From Rivularia sp. PCC 7116 (GTDB lineage Bacteria > Cyanobacteriota > Cyanobacteriia > Cyanobacteriales > Nostocaceae): DNA of 64,000 bases. Below, piece after piece: positions 45,540 through 54,830 of the stretch. The notes below the pieces were generated by a model that made no database searches, had not been told where the DNA came from, and saw nothing but the letters and a program-made list of their open reading frames with translations. The stretch covers positions 5,456,001 to 5,520,000 of the forward strand of contig NC_019678.1 of assembly GCF_000316665.1 (NCBI RefSeq). The letters run 5' to 3'. How positions within the stretch are numbered: position 1 is the first letter of the stretch; every line of letters starts with the position of its first letter. Made by a program: the position numbers and the translations under genes.

Positions 45540-46769
45540 TTACCTATTACCAATCGCTTCAATTGCAGCTTGTAGCGCGATCGCGACATGAGTCCAATGA
45601 GTTCCCCCCTGACAATAAGCTACAAATGGTTCTCTTAATGGTCCATCTGCGGAAAATTCTGAGGTGCTGCCTTCAATAAATGTCCCCCCAGCCATAACTA
45701 CTTTGCTTTCATATCCCGGCATTTCGTCGGGGATGGGATCGAGATAAGAACCTATAGGAGAATTCTGTTGTATCGCTTTGCAGAAGGCAATTAACTTTTC
45801 TGCCGAACCTAGTTTAATTGCTTGAATTACATCACCGCGAGGCGCAAAAGGTTTTGGGTTAACTGGATATCCTAATTTATCAAAAACATAACCAGTCAGA
45901 TGGGTGCCCTTCATCGCTTCCCCTACCATTTGTGGAGCTAAGAATAAACCCTGAAACAATAAGCGGAGTTGGTCAAATGTAGCACCACCTTCTTTGCCTA
46001 TACCCGGAGCCGTTAAACGACAAGCAGCAGCTTCTACTAAATCTTCCCTTCCCGCAATATAGCCCCCAGCATTGACTATGGTTCCTCCCGGATTTTTGAT
46101 TAAAGAACCGGCGATTAAGTCAGCACCAACATGAGTAGGTTCTTGAGTCTCGATAAACTCGCCATAGCAGTTATCAACAAAACAAACCGTGTTCGGATTT
46201 TGCTGCTTGACTAAACGAACAATTTTCTCTATGTCGGCAATTGATAGACTAGAGCGCCAGGAATAGCCGCAAGAACGTTGTATTAATACTAAACGAGTCT
46301 TATCCTCTATCCCATGACTTAAGGCTTGCCAATCTATTTTTCCCTCAGGAGTGAGATTCAATTGACGATAGCTTATGCCAAACTCAATAAGTGAACCTTG
46401 ATTTTTACCTCTTAAACCAATGACTTCCTCAAGAGTATCGTAAGGTGCCCCCGCAACTGCCAAAATTTCATCACCAGGACGCAAAACGCCAAACAAAGCA
46501 CAAGCGATTGCATGAGTACCAGAAACAAACTGTACCCTGACAATTGCAGCTTGCGACCCCATTATTTGGGCGAAAACCTTATCCAAAGTTTCCCTGCCCA
46601 AATCATCATGACCGTATCCGCTAACACCTGCGAAATGGTGCGCCCCTACACTATGATGGCGAAAGGCAGTCAGTACTCGTTGAAGATTTTGCTTGACCTT
46701 GTGGTCAATTCCAGAAAAAATCGTTAACAGTGCTTGTTCTGCTTCTTGCAGCTGTTCCAAGCTGTTCAT
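45540..46769 (-). CDS. Methionine gamma-lyase family PLP enzyme ('aluminum resistance' family)
   Basis: A 409-residue PLP-dependent protein of the Cys/Met-metabolism-like family often named aluminum resistance protein. Seen: 'HHSVGAHHFAGVSGYGHDDL', 'RVQFVSGTHAIACALFGVLR', 'CFVDNCYGEFIETQEPTHVG', and the PLP-lysine block 'DLIAGSLIKNPGGTIVNAGG'. The fold is certain; the substrate is not, since few members have been studied. The start at 46769 ('MNSLEQLQEAEQALL') is chosen because the upstream extension to 46844 lacks family character. It is divergent from desC with about 140 bp between. Confidence 0.9.
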   Translation of the reverse strand: MNSLEQLQEAEQALLTIFSGIDHKVKQNLQRVLTAFRHHSVGAHHFAGVSGYGHDDLGRETLDKVFAQIMGSQAAIVRVQFVSGTHAIACALFGVLRPGDEILAVAGAPYDTLEEVIGLRGKNQGSLIEFGISYRQLNLTPEGKIDWQALSHGIEDKTRLVLIQRSCGYSWRSSLSIADIEKIVRLVKQQNPNTVCFVDNCYGEFIETQEPTHVGADLIAGSLIKNPGGTIVNAGGYIAGREDLVEAAACRLTAPGIGKEGGATFDQLRLLFQGLFLAPQMVGEAMKGTHLTGYVFDKLGYPVNPKPFAPRGDVIQAIKLGSAEKLIAFCKAIQQNSPIGSYLDPIPDEMPGYESKVVMAGGTFIEGSTSEFSADGPLREPFVAYCQGGTHWTHVAIALQAAIEAIGNR

Positions 46770-46908
46770 TAGTAAAACCGTTCTCAAAATAATTATGCGG
46801 ATTGTGGCGCTATAGGCGCTACGCTTTGCGTGGTTTTCACGCAAAAAGCCCTGATACGGGCATAACGGACGCGCAGATTAGGCTAAACAATTCTATTCAG
46901 GTTACCGC

Positions 46909-47739
46909 ATGACAATTGCTACATCAAGAGATAAAGGACCATTAAATTGGTTGCACATTACATTTTTCGTAGGTTTGCATTTTGGAGTTTTGCTCGCACC
47001 ATTCCCAGCTTTTTTTAACTGGAAAGCTGTTGGTGTTGCTTTACTTTTGTACTGGGTGACTGGCGGCTTAGGTATTACTTTAGGATTTCACCGTCTTATA
47101 ACTCACCGCAGTTTTCAAACTCCTAAATGGCTGGAATATTTCCTCGCATTTTGCGGCACCCTTGCTTGTCAAGGTGGTCCCATTGCATGGGTGGGAATGC
47201 ATCGCATCCACCACTTACATTCCGATCAACCATTAGATCCCCACGATTCTAACAAAGGATTTTTCTGGAGTCATATGGGTTGGATGTTTCATCATTCTCC
47301 AGCTTTTGATGATGTTCCTCGTTTTACAAAAGACATCAAAGACGACCCATTTTATATATTCTTGGAAAAGAATATGCTGTTAATCCAAATAGCTCTAGGT
47401 GGGGTGCTATTAGCATTGGGTGGATGGTCTTTCGTAGTTTGGGGTGTTTTCGTTCGTCTTATTTTTGTATGGCACTGTACCTGGTTTGTCAATAGTGCAA
47501 CTCACAAATTCGGTTACCAAACCTACGATGCAAAAGACCACTCTACAAACTGCTGGTGGGTTGCTTTATTGACTTACGGTGAAGGCTGGCACAACAATCA
47601 CCATGCTTTTCAATATTCAGCCCGTCATGGGTTGCAATGGTGGGAAATTGACCTTACCTGGATGACTATTCAATTGCTACAATTCTTGGGTTTAGCGACA
47701 AATGTAAAACTCGCACCAGTCAAGCAATCATCAACATAA
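46909..47739 (+). CDS. desC: Delta-9 acyl-lipid desaturase
   Basis: A 276-residue membrane diiron desaturase that introduces the first double bond into stearoyl groups of membrane lipids, with electrons from ferredoxin. Histidine boxes: HRLITH (61-66), HRIHH (98-102) and HNNHH (228-232), plus hydrophobic pairs between them. This type has the 'GFHRLITHRSF' form of the acyl-CoA-like delta-9 group. It is the first of a desC-desA-desB series on the plus strand, but gaps of 700 and 250 bp and a terminator make separate transcripts likely. Temperature control is usual for such genes. Confidence 0.95.
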   Translation: MTIATSRDKGPLNWLHITFFVGLHFGVLLAPFPAFFNWKAVGVALLLYWVTGGLGITLGFHRLITHRSFQTPKWLEYFLAFCGTLACQGGPIAWVGMHRIHHLHSDQPLDPHDSNKGFFWSHMGWMFHHSPAFDDVPRFTKDIKDDPFYIFLEKNMLLIQIALGGVLLALGGWSFVVWGVFVRLIFVWHCTWFVNSATHKFGYQTYDAKDHSTNCWWVALLTYGEGWHNNHHAFQYSARHGLQWWEIDLTWMTIQLLQFLGLATNVKLAPVKQSST

Positions 47740-47794
47740 AATCATTTTGGATTTAGAGTTGTAGCCACAAAATCTAATAGTCTTCCACATTAAC

Positions 47795-47828
47795 CGTAGA
47801 GACGCTGATAGTAGCGTCTCTACGTTAT
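47795..47828 (+). terminator. Terminator after desC
   Basis: CGTAGAGACGCT and AGCGTCTCTACG form a perfect 12-bp stem with a six-base loop, followed by TTATTTTT. A related GAGACGTAGCA palindrome occurs at 25561-25583. Confidence 0.75.
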
Positions 47829-47902
47829 TTTTAATTGCACCTCACCCCGCCCTCCAGACACCCGTCTCCTTATCAAGCAATACGGTTCAGTTGAGATAAA
47901 TC

Positions 47903-48000
47903 GTAGGTTGGGTTGAACGAAGTGAAACCCAACAAACAGTTGATAATGTTGGGTTGTGCCTTCGGCACACCTACGGTGAACGTTCCTCAACCCAACCTAC
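47903..48000. repeat. GTAGGTTGGGTT-type palindromic repeat, copy 2
   Basis: A 98-bp version of the element at 18941-19121, from GTAGGTTGGGTT to AACCCAACCTAC, with an extra hairpin GTGCCTTCGGCAC inside. The 47740-48456 gap also has a C/T-rich run near 48205-48237; no other gene is seen. Confidence 0.65.
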
Positions 48001-48456
48001 ACTATTTCTAATTTTTAGGCTTAGGTGAACCGTATTACCCTATCAAGGAGAAGGGAAGAGAAATTATAAAAACAAATAACTATATAGCTTGTAAGTAATT
48101 AATTGTGAATTTGAAATAAATTTATTTTTCCCCGAACTATTGTAAAAAAGTTGCGTGTAGCATCTCTACAGGCTTGAAAGGAAACTAACAATTGATATTA
48201 CTTTCTCCCCCCTCTTCCCCCTCTCCCCCATCTTCCAAACAACCCCTAAAAGTTAATTTTATTTACCTCTACTTCAGAATTCTTACCGAAGCAATTAATC
48301 TTGAGATTGTTTGTTTTAGGAAAAAAATCGAGTTATTTGTTGCGGAAATGGGGTTAATAAATTGATATAATCCGAGACGCGAACGTTACGAAACTTCGCA
48401 AAAAGCGACTATGCTAGTTGCTTGTATGCGAATTGTTTTATTTATAAAATTCATTC

Positions 48457-49512
48457 ATGACAACATCAGCAGTAAACACAGACAATTCAAAGCCACTTTC
48501 ACTCGCTGACTCAAAACTAAAGCTGACAGACGTAATCAAAACTCTTCCTTCAGAGTGTTTTGAGTTAGATGCTCGTAAAGCTTGGTTTAGCGTTATTAGC
48601 AATGTTTTAGCCGTTGTTTTAGGCTATTTCTTTTTAGCGATCGCACCTTGGTATCTTTTACCGTTAGCGTGGATATATACGGGTACTGCTGCTACGGGAT
48701 TTTTTGTAATCGGACATGATTGCGCCCATCGTTCATTTGCCAAAAGTCGCTGGGTAAATGATATTGTGGGACATTTGTTTATGATGCCGCTGATTTACCC
48801 TTTCCACGGTTGGCGGATAAAACATAATTATCACCACGCTCATACTAATAAGCGCCTAGTAGACAACGCTTGGCAGCCTGTAGGTACTGATGTTTATGAA
48901 AACAGTGGAGTAGCTCTTCGTTGGGCTTTTAAAAGATTTTTGCACAACCGTTTGTGGTGGATAGGCTCAATCGTACATTGGGCGATGCACCATTTTAATT
49001 GGAATCAATACCGCAAGCAAGACCAAGCAGATGTCAAGCTTTCAGTGGCTGTAGTCGCTTTGTTTGCCGCTGTATGCTTCCCTACCCTAATTGCAACAAC
49101 TGGTATTTGGGGCTTTATTAAATTTTGGTTTATTCCTTGGATGGTATACCATTTTTGGATGAGTACTTTTACTTACATTCACCACACTGCTCCAGATATT
49201 GCTTTTGTTCCAGCTTCGGAGTGGGATGCACTAACAGCTCAACTATCAGGTACAGTTCACTGCAATTATCCTAAATGGGTAGAATTTTTGTGTCACGATA
49301 TCAACGTACACGTACCCCATCACATTTCAACCGCGATTCCTTCTTATAACTTGCGTATGGCTTATAAAAGCTTGCAAGAAAATTGGGGAAGCTACTTGTA
49401 TCCCGAATGTACCTTCTCTGTTTCTTTACTAAAGTATATTACCGACAGATGTCACTTATATACTCCAGAGAATGAATATATTTCCTTCAAGGATTATTAC
49501 GCACAGCAATAA
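48457..49512 (+). CDS. desA: Delta-12 acyl-lipid desaturase
   Basis: A 351-residue desaturase that adds the second double bond to oleoyl groups. Histidine boxes: HDCAH (87-91), HNYHH (123-127) and HVPHH in 'HDINVHVPHHISTAIPSYNL'. The N-terminus 'SLADSKLKLTDVIKTLPSEC' is family-like. Delta-12 and omega-3 enzymes are close relatives; the HDCAH/HNYHH pattern and order desC-desA-desB favour delta-12. A GGGGGTT hairpin (49545-49580) without a long T run lies between this gene and desB. Confidence 0.93.
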   Translation: MTTSAVNTDNSKPLSLADSKLKLTDVIKTLPSECFELDARKAWFSVISNVLAVVLGYFFLAIAPWYLLPLAWIYTGTAATGFFVIGHDCAHRSFAKSRWVNDIVGHLFMMPLIYPFHGWRIKHNYHHAHTNKRLVDNAWQPVGTDVYENSGVALRWAFKRFLHNRLWWIGSIVHWAMHHFNWNQYRKQDQADVKLSVAVVALFAAVCFPTLIATTGIWGFIKFWFIPWMVYHFWMSTFTYIHHTAPDIAFVPASEWDALTAQLSGTVHCNYPKWVEFLCHDINVHVPHHISTAIPSYNLRMAYKSLQENWGSYLYPECTFSVSLLKYITDRCHLYTPENEYISFKDYYAQQ

Positions 49513-49544
49513 TAAGTCCTAATTATTCGCGGGATTTATATCTT

Positions 49545-49580
49545 TAACCCCCAAAAGTTGAATCTAATTTAAGGGGGTTA
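49545..49580. terminator. Weak hairpin between desA and desB
   Basis: TAACCCCC and GGGGGTTA pair across a 20-base loop. No T run follows, so termination efficiency is doubtful; it may instead affect mRNA stability. Confidence 0.4.
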
Positions 49581-49758
49581 TACATAACCAAAATATAGTC
49601 ATGAATCAAGTAGAAGACTGTTTTATTAACCCATGACTAGTTGCTTATTAATGCGTCATTTTAAGAGCTTAGTCAAAAAAAATCAGTCTTTTATACCCGA
49701 GTATTTCACTGACTTTATTCGCTTGAAAAAGTTCACTTATATCCGATAACGTAACTCT

Positions 49759-50826
49759 GTGACATCTTCTACAGTTCGTATAGATAATACTCCTCATGGT
49801 GAATCATCTGAGGAAATAACCAAACTACCCTTTACCCTTGGGGATGTAAAAGCAGCAATTCCAGCAGAATGTTTTCAGCCTCAAGTTTGGAAATCTCTGC
49901 TTTTCTTCTTTAGAGACATCGCGATTATTGCTGGGCTTTATGCTCTAGCTCATTACTTAGACTCATGGTTATTCTTTCCGATTTTCTGGGTAATGCAAGG
50001 AACGATGTTCTGGGCTTTATTTGTAGTTGGACATGATTGCGGACATCAATCATTTTCTCGCCACAAATGGTTGAATGATTTGGTAGGACATTTATCTCAT
50101 ACACCGATACTGGTTCCCTATCATGGATGGCGTATAAGTCACCGAACTCACCATAAAAATACTGGTAGTTTGGAAAATGATGAAAGTTGGTATCCTATAT
50201 CGGAAAGAGCTTACAACCAAATGGATATAGTTGAAAAAGTCGGCAGACACTACCTGTTTTTACTGGCTTATCCGGTATATTTATTTAAACGCTCTCCAGG
50301 TAAAACAGGTTCTCACTTTTCACCCAAAAGCCCCTTATTTAAACCTTCGGAGAAATGGGACGTAATTACCAGTACCGTACTTTGGACTGCAATGGTTGGT
50401 TTACTGGCTTTCCTTACCTATGAATGGGGTTTCATGTGGTTGATCAAATACTATGCTGCACCATACATTGTATTTGTAATTTGGCTGGATTTGGTGACAT
50501 TTTTACATCACACCGAGCCTGGTATTCCTTGGTATCGCGAAGGAGAATGGACTTTTCTTAAAGGGGCGCTTTCTAGCGTGGATCGCGATTATGGTTTTAT
50601 CAATCATATTCACCACGATATCGGCACTCATGTTGCTCACCACATCTTCTTGAATATTCCTCATTACAACTTGAAGAAAGCAACTGAAGCGATTAAGCCA
50701 TTGTTGGGCGAATATTATCATAAAACTGACGAATCGATTTTGACTTCCCTTTGGAACTCTTTCAGAAAATGCCACTTTGTTCCAGATGAAGGGAAACGGG
50801 TTTATTACACCTCTTACATGAAATAG
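49759..50826 (+). CDS. desB: Omega-3 (delta-15) acyl-lipid desaturase
   Basis: A 355-residue desaturase that adds the omega-3 double bond to 18:2 and 18:3 acyl groups, usually induced in the cold. Histidine boxes: HDCGH (92-96), HRTHH (128-132) and HVAHH in 'HDIGTHVAHHIFLNIPHYNL'. The block 'FLHHTEPGIPWYREGEWTFL' is typical of the omega-3 type. The start codon is GTG at 49759 ('MTSSTVRIDN'), without a strong ribosome site. It is followed by a bidirectional terminator shared with convergent desD. Confidence 0.95.
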   Translation: MTSSTVRIDNTPHGESSEEITKLPFTLGDVKAAIPAECFQPQVWKSLLFFFRDIAIIAGLYALAHYLDSWLFFPIFWVMQGTMFWALFVVGHDCGHQSFSRHKWLNDLVGHLSHTPILVPYHGWRISHRTHHKNTGSLENDESWYPISERAYNQMDIVEKVGRHYLFLLAYPVYLFKRSPGKTGSHFSPKSPLFKPSEKWDVITSTVLWTAMVGLLAFLTYEWGFMWLIKYYAAPYIVFVIWLDLVTFLHHTEPGIPWYREGEWTFLKGALSSVDRDYGFINHIHHDIGTHVAHHIFLNIPHYNLKKATEAIKPLLGEYYHKTDESILTSLWNSFRKCHFVPDEGKRVYYTSYMK

Positions 50827-50919
50827 TTTGTAAGATTAGTTGGTTCCCAGTCTCTGGCTGGTAATCCCTGTAGTGAGGCATGTGTTCCCAGGCGGAGCCT
50901 AGGAACAAGAATTAGAATT

Positions 50920-50955
50920 AAAAAACCCGGTTTTTCCAAAAAACCGGGTTTTTTA
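50920..50955. terminator. Bidirectional terminator between desB and desD
   Basis: AAAAAACCCGGTTTTT and its complement form a near-perfect stem with a CC loop, with A and T runs on both sides. It serves both convergent genes. Confidence 0.9.
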
Positions 50956-50974
50956 ATATTGGCAATTCGATAAA

Positions 50975-52093
50975 TTAGGAAACTTGGGGTGTCACCGCAT
51001 TGATTTGAGGAGGATTACCCATTTTCTTTAACCAACCATAGTTAGCAGCAAGTGCCCCTTTAAAAGTTGGATATACATTGTATTGCACGTTGTACTCTTC
51101 ACAAACTTCTGCCAATATCGGAGCAATGTTTGGATAATGTATATGACAAACGTGGGGAAACAAATGATGTACCACTTGATAATTAAGTCCGCCGAGATAC
51201 CAGTTTAAAAACTTATTTTCCGGAGCAAAATCAACTGTCGTCTTAACTTGAACAATCGCCCATTCATCATCTACCGTATTCTCCGGTAAATTAGGTTCGA
51301 TAAACTCCGCCGGTTCAAGTACGTGAGCCAGCATAAAAACATTACAAATTATCACACCGTAAACCATATTTACGATAGATAATCCAATAATTACTTCTAT
51401 GGGACTGTATCCTAAAGCTAATGGAATACCGACATAAAGTCCCAACCAAACTAATTTTGCACCTATCAAAGTCGATAGTTCTAAGAAAGTTGGTTTTGGA
51501 ATATTATGCTCGTGGTATTTACGTTTAAATAAAATTAAATTAACATCAGCAATAGACCAATAAAATGGAATAAATGCATAGGCTATATTAATTAATAAAT
51601 GCTGAAATCGATGATAAGCTTTATGCTCTCTAGCAGGAGACATTCTTACTAAACCATCTCCATCAATTTCTACATCATGGTCTAATATATTAGTATAAGT
51701 ATGATGCAAAAAATTGTGGCGAAATTTCCACAAATAGCTGGAAAGACCTATGATAAAATCATAAGTTAAACCAAAAGTTGTATTAACCCATTTTTTACTA
51801 GAATAACCGCCGTGGTTGGCATCATGCCCTACACTAAAGCCAACACCAGCAAAACCCATACCCAACATAATACAGCCAAGGATTTTTATCCAAATTATTG
51901 GAGGAGAAAAAAGAATTAATATCCAGGAAAAAAATACCCATCCTAAGATAGTCGCACTTTTTAAGTACATGGGGGCATTATCTCTAGGAGTCAAATTTTT
52001 AGACTTGAAATAAGCATCAACTCGTTTATTTAATTCTTTTCTGAAGCCGATATTTTTGGCAAAAGTTACTCTCGCAGTTTGCGTTTGTGTCAT
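50975..52093 (-). CDS. desD: Delta-6 acyl-lipid desaturase
   Basis: A 372-residue front-end desaturase producing gamma-linolenic or stearidonic acyl groups. Histidine boxes: HDANH (90-94), HNFLHH (126-131), and the variant third box QVVHH in 'NYQVVHHLFPHVCHIHYP', in which glutamine replaces the first histidine as in front-end enzymes. There is no fused cytochrome b5 domain, as expected for cyanobacterial DesD. I chose ATG 52093 ('MTQTQTARVTFAKNIGF'); an extension to 52177 adds cysteine-rich residues without family character. With desA, desB and desC this predicts 18:4 lipids (inference). Confidence 0.94.
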   Translation of the reverse strand: MTQTQTARVTFAKNIGFRKELNKRVDAYFKSKNLTPRDNAPMYLKSATILGWVFFSWILILFSPPIIWIKILGCIMLGMGFAGVGFSVGHDANHGGYSSKKWVNTTFGLTYDFIIGLSSYLWKFRHNFLHHTYTNILDHDVEIDGDGLVRMSPAREHKAYHRFQHLLINIAYAFIPFYWSIADVNLILFKRKYHEHNIPKPTFLELSTLIGAKLVWLGLYVGIPLALGYSPIEVIIGLSIVNMVYGVIICNVFMLAHVLEPAEFIEPNLPENTVDDEWAIVQVKTTVDFAPENKFLNWYLGGLNYQVVHHLFPHVCHIHYPNIAPILAEVCEEYNVQYNVYPTFKGALAANYGWLKKMGNPPQINAVTPQVS

Positions 52094-52380
52094 GAAGTAC
52101 GTTTCAGGGTTAATTGAACATGAACAGCAAATTTCATGATTGCAGTACATCGTAACGGGCAATGATGCCAGCATCACAAGACTGTTGGTTTATTTGAAAA
52201 ATTGCCTAAGCACATCTTACACTCTGAACTCACAAAGTCCTAAAAATTCAGCTTTTTTAACCAATCATTAAACTAAATCGATTTGCTTTCTTTAGCTATA
52301 GCTTACGGATTAAAATTAAAGAAACTTTTAAGGGCTTTAGCATACATTTTCCTTACTGATTATCTTTTTTGAAAAGAATC

Positions 52381-53643
52381 TCAAAACCTGCCGTTTCCTT
52401 GAACAATATGTTTGAGAGTAGTCAAGCTTTCCAAACCAATTAATCCCCTGCGATGTCCTTTTTGATTAGACATTCCCAAAAATACAGCATCTCCCCATAA
52501 TGGATTGCGGCTAAAACGTGGGGAAGCATTGATGTACGTAGAAGCGCTGTTTACACCAAGAGCAAACTGCCTGCTTTCTTGATAAGATTCCGTCACAATA
52601 CAGTCAGCATGTCCGCTGCTGTGTCGATTAATCCAAGAAATTGCCGTATCCAAATTATCTACAAGTTTGAACGCAACCGTTTTAGTAAAATAAGGTGTTC
52701 CCCATTCCCTATCTTGCACCGGATGTAATTGAGGAAAAGATTCCCTTAACTCTTCATCTCCTTTAAGAACAAAACCTTTTTCCTGCAAACTTTTTAATAA
52801 AGTGCCCAACGAAGAGGATAAAGTTTGCCGATTAATTAATACCTTTTCAATAGCATTTACCGGATCGGGAGAACTAGCATGGCTCTCAATAATCATCCAG
52901 CGTACCATATCCACCAGGCTACCATTCGGCGACCAATATAAATAACAATTACCCATCGCCGATTTCAAAACTGGTGCAGTAGATTGACGTACTACTCGCT
53001 GAATTAAACTAGTGCGCCCGTAAGGAATCACTAAATTTAAATAATGCTCTTGAGTAACTAACTCTTGCATTGAAGTACCATGCTCTGCCGTTACTAATTC
53101 TATAGAGCCTACGGGTAATCCAGATTCAGTAACAGCAACCTGCAACACTTGTGCAATAGCCGCATTAGAATGACTTGCCTCCGTGCTTCCTTTGAGGATA
53201 ATGCTGTTGCCACTTTTGATACATAAACCTGCTGCAATGGCTCCTAATTCCGGAAATGCTTCATAAATAAATGCTATTACCCCCAGAGGTGTTGATTGGG
53301 AGTAACTTTGTTCTTCACCTAACTGGTAATCAGCAGTTCTCATTCGCCGCAGTGGATCTGATAATTCCTCCAACCGTTGCAAAATTTTCACCGTCGAATC
53401 CAAACGTTCCGGAGTTAATTTTAGCCAATCCAATACTAAGTCTGGTACCGCCATTTCTCGACAAGCTTCCAGATCCAAAGTATTTGCTTCTAAAATATCG
53501 TCAAACGAGCGTTCCAAAGCCTCAGCCATCGCCATCAAAGCGCGGCTACGTTGCGCTCCTTTAGTAATGCCTAGTTTTAGAGCAGCACCATGTGCGCGCT
53601 TCGCGGTCGCAATAGGTTGGGGGTTTTCAGCAAAAGCATCCAC
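52381..53643 (-). CDS. proA: Gamma-glutamyl phosphate reductase
   Basis: ProA reduces gamma-glutamyl phosphate to glutamate semialdehyde with NADPH in proline synthesis. The 420-residue protein shows 'PLGVIAFIYEAFPELGAIAA', 'CIKSGNSIILKGSTEASHSN', 'LVIPYGRTSLIQRVV', 'SHASSPDPVNAIEKVLINRQ' and the C-terminal 'RFSRNPLWGDAVFLGMSNQK'. The usual catalytic-cysteine region reads ASSPDPVNAIEK where most ProA have 'CNA-E'; serine or aspartate at this position suggests a variant, and cyanobacteria often have two ProA genes. This could be the divergent one. proB is not in the window. Confidence 0.88.
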   Translation of the reverse strand: MDAFAENPQPIATAKRAHGAALKLGITKGAQRSRALMAMAEALERSFDDILEANTLDLEACREMAVPDLVLDWLKLTPERLDSTVKILQRLEELSDPLRRMRTADYQLGEEQSYSQSTPLGVIAFIYEAFPELGAIAAGLCIKSGNSIILKGSTEASHSNAAIAQVLQVAVTESGLPVGSIELVTAEHGTSMQELVTQEHYLNLVIPYGRTSLIQRVVRQSTAPVLKSAMGNCYLYWSPNGSLVDMVRWMIIESHASSPDPVNAIEKVLINRQTLSSSLGTLLKSLQEKGFVLKGDEELRESFPQLHPVQDREWGTPYFTKTVAFKLVDNLDTAISWINRHSSGHADCIVTESYQESRQFALGVNSASTYINASPRFSRNPLWGDAVFLGMSNQKGHRRGLIGLESLTTLKHIVQGNGRF

Positions 53644-53659
53644 AGTAATAATCAGCGCC

Positions 53660-54067
53660 TTAACGTCTGTAGGTAAGCCAAACCATAAGTGCTGGCAAAA
53701 TAGCCAAAAGCACGGCTACAAGTGCCCAAGCAATAATGCCAGAACCACTCGCTAAACGCAATGCTAAAGGTAACCATATAATCACTAGCACGAAAATAAT
53801 ACCTAGCGCTACTGGTAAATAACTTTCTCCCAGACGCGGATGAACAACTTTCCATCCAGAACCCGTCCAGCGCCAAGCTCGTTTGTAGGGATAAGTAGTG
53901 GAAAGCTGCTCCAAAACGCGAGAATTTTCCTCTACCACGAATATCTGCTGACAGCGATCGCAGCCGAATGCTTCTGTCAGAGTAATCGGAATTAAGCGTC
54001 CTCGACGGCGACAAGGACACGGATACTCGTTGTTAAAATCAATTTTATCTGGCTTTTGTGGTTGCAC
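53660..54067 (-). CDS. Membrane protein with N-terminal zinc-binding motif, function unknown
   Basis: A 135-residue protein. The N-terminal half has four cysteines, C17-x-C19 and C36-x2-C39 ('YPCPCRRRGRL', 'FGCDRCQQIFVVEE'), likely a small zinc ribbon. Two membrane helices follow ('LPVALGIIFVLVIIWLPLAL' and 'WALVAVLLAILPALMVWL'). It lies 16 bp upstream of proA on the same strand, so they are probably co-transcribed, but no functional link is known to me. An overlapping frame on the same strand gives no recognisable protein. Confidence 0.7.
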   Translation of the reverse strand: MQPQKPDKIDFNNEYPCPCRRRGRLIPITLTEAFGCDRCQQIFVVEENSRVLEQLSTTYPYKRAWRWTGSGWKVVHPRLGESYLPVALGIIFVLVIIWLPLALRLASGSGIIAWALVAVLLAILPALMVWLTYRR

Positions 54068-54492
54068 TATACGGCTCTTTTCGACTTGAGCAAGTTTACT
54101 AATAGCAATTTTTTCTATATTCCCTTTAACTTATACTTCGGAGGAAACTGTTTGAAACAGCAATTCTCTCCTTATAAATAATTTAAAAGTATAAGCAGTT
54201 TATCCACTAAAATTTCTTTATATCATTAACCCTCGTTTGCGTTACTCTTTCTATATACATATTTTTTTATCAACTAAAAATAATTGTTGATAATTGCGGT
54301 TTATAAGCTTTACTCCGTGAAGGTCTTCAAGCTTTTCTTTTACCATCATCCAGTGTAGTGCATCCTACTAAAAACAGAACGTTTATTTTAAATATCCTTC
54401 TTATACATCAAAATTTTCCCATTTTTTTTCCAAAAAATAAAAGATGCAAGAAAATTAATTTCTCGCATCTTTTAAATTATTACATCTTCTAA
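54068..54492. other. Intergenic region with the tRNA-Gly terminator
   Basis: AT-rich DNA containing the promoter side of the zinc-ribbon gene and, at its right end, the hairpin that ends tRNA-Gly. No gene is seen. Confidence 0.5.
54439..54474 (-). terminator. Terminator downstream of tRNA-Gly
   Basis: AAAAGATGCAAGAAA and TTTCTCGCATCTTTT form a 15-bp stem with one mismatch; on the minus strand it is followed by TATTTTTTG. Confidence 0.75.
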
Positions 54493-54563
54493 GCGGGTGA
54501 CGCGATTCGAACGCGCGACATTCACCTTGGCAAGGTGACGCTCTACCACTGAGCTACACCCGC
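54493..54563 (-). tRNA. tRNA-Gly (anticodon GCC)
   Basis: A 71-nt tRNA with acceptor GCGGGTG pairing with CACCCGC, D arm GCTCAGTGGTAGAGC, anticodon loop TTGCCAA (GCC), and T loop GTTCGAATC. CCA is not encoded. Confidence 0.97.
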
Positions 54564-54628
54564 GTTTTATTGCTAAATATCAATATCTCATACGAGTTTG
54601 AAATTGTCAACCCCCTTTTTGAAAAAGA

Positions 54629-54660
54629 TGGGAATAGGGCATGGGGCATAGGGGATGGGG
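54629..54660. repeat. Heptamer repeats between tRNA-Gly and ribH
   Basis: GGGCATGGGGCATAGGGG-type degenerate heptamers. A complementary CCCATGCCCAATGCCC array follows at 54801-54830, so the two could pair across the interval as between ycf39 and nadK. Confidence 0.65.
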
Positions 54661-54830
54661 AGAGGGAGAGACAAGGGGAAGATGGTTACTCCTTTCCCGG
54701 TAGAAGATTACCGTTTGGGATTGAGGGAGAGAGTGAAGGAGAAGTTTTAATCGGAAATCTAAGAGCGGTTAGGGGGAGTATTAATTTCTAACTCTTTCAA
54801 TTACCAATTCCCCATGCCCAATGCCCAATC

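Noticed and set aside
53652-54020. Second minus-strand frame overlapping the zinc-ribbon membrane protein
   Set aside because: The overlapping frame at 53660-54067 has ordered cysteines and membrane helices; this one has neither and is rich in serine and arginine by frame effect.
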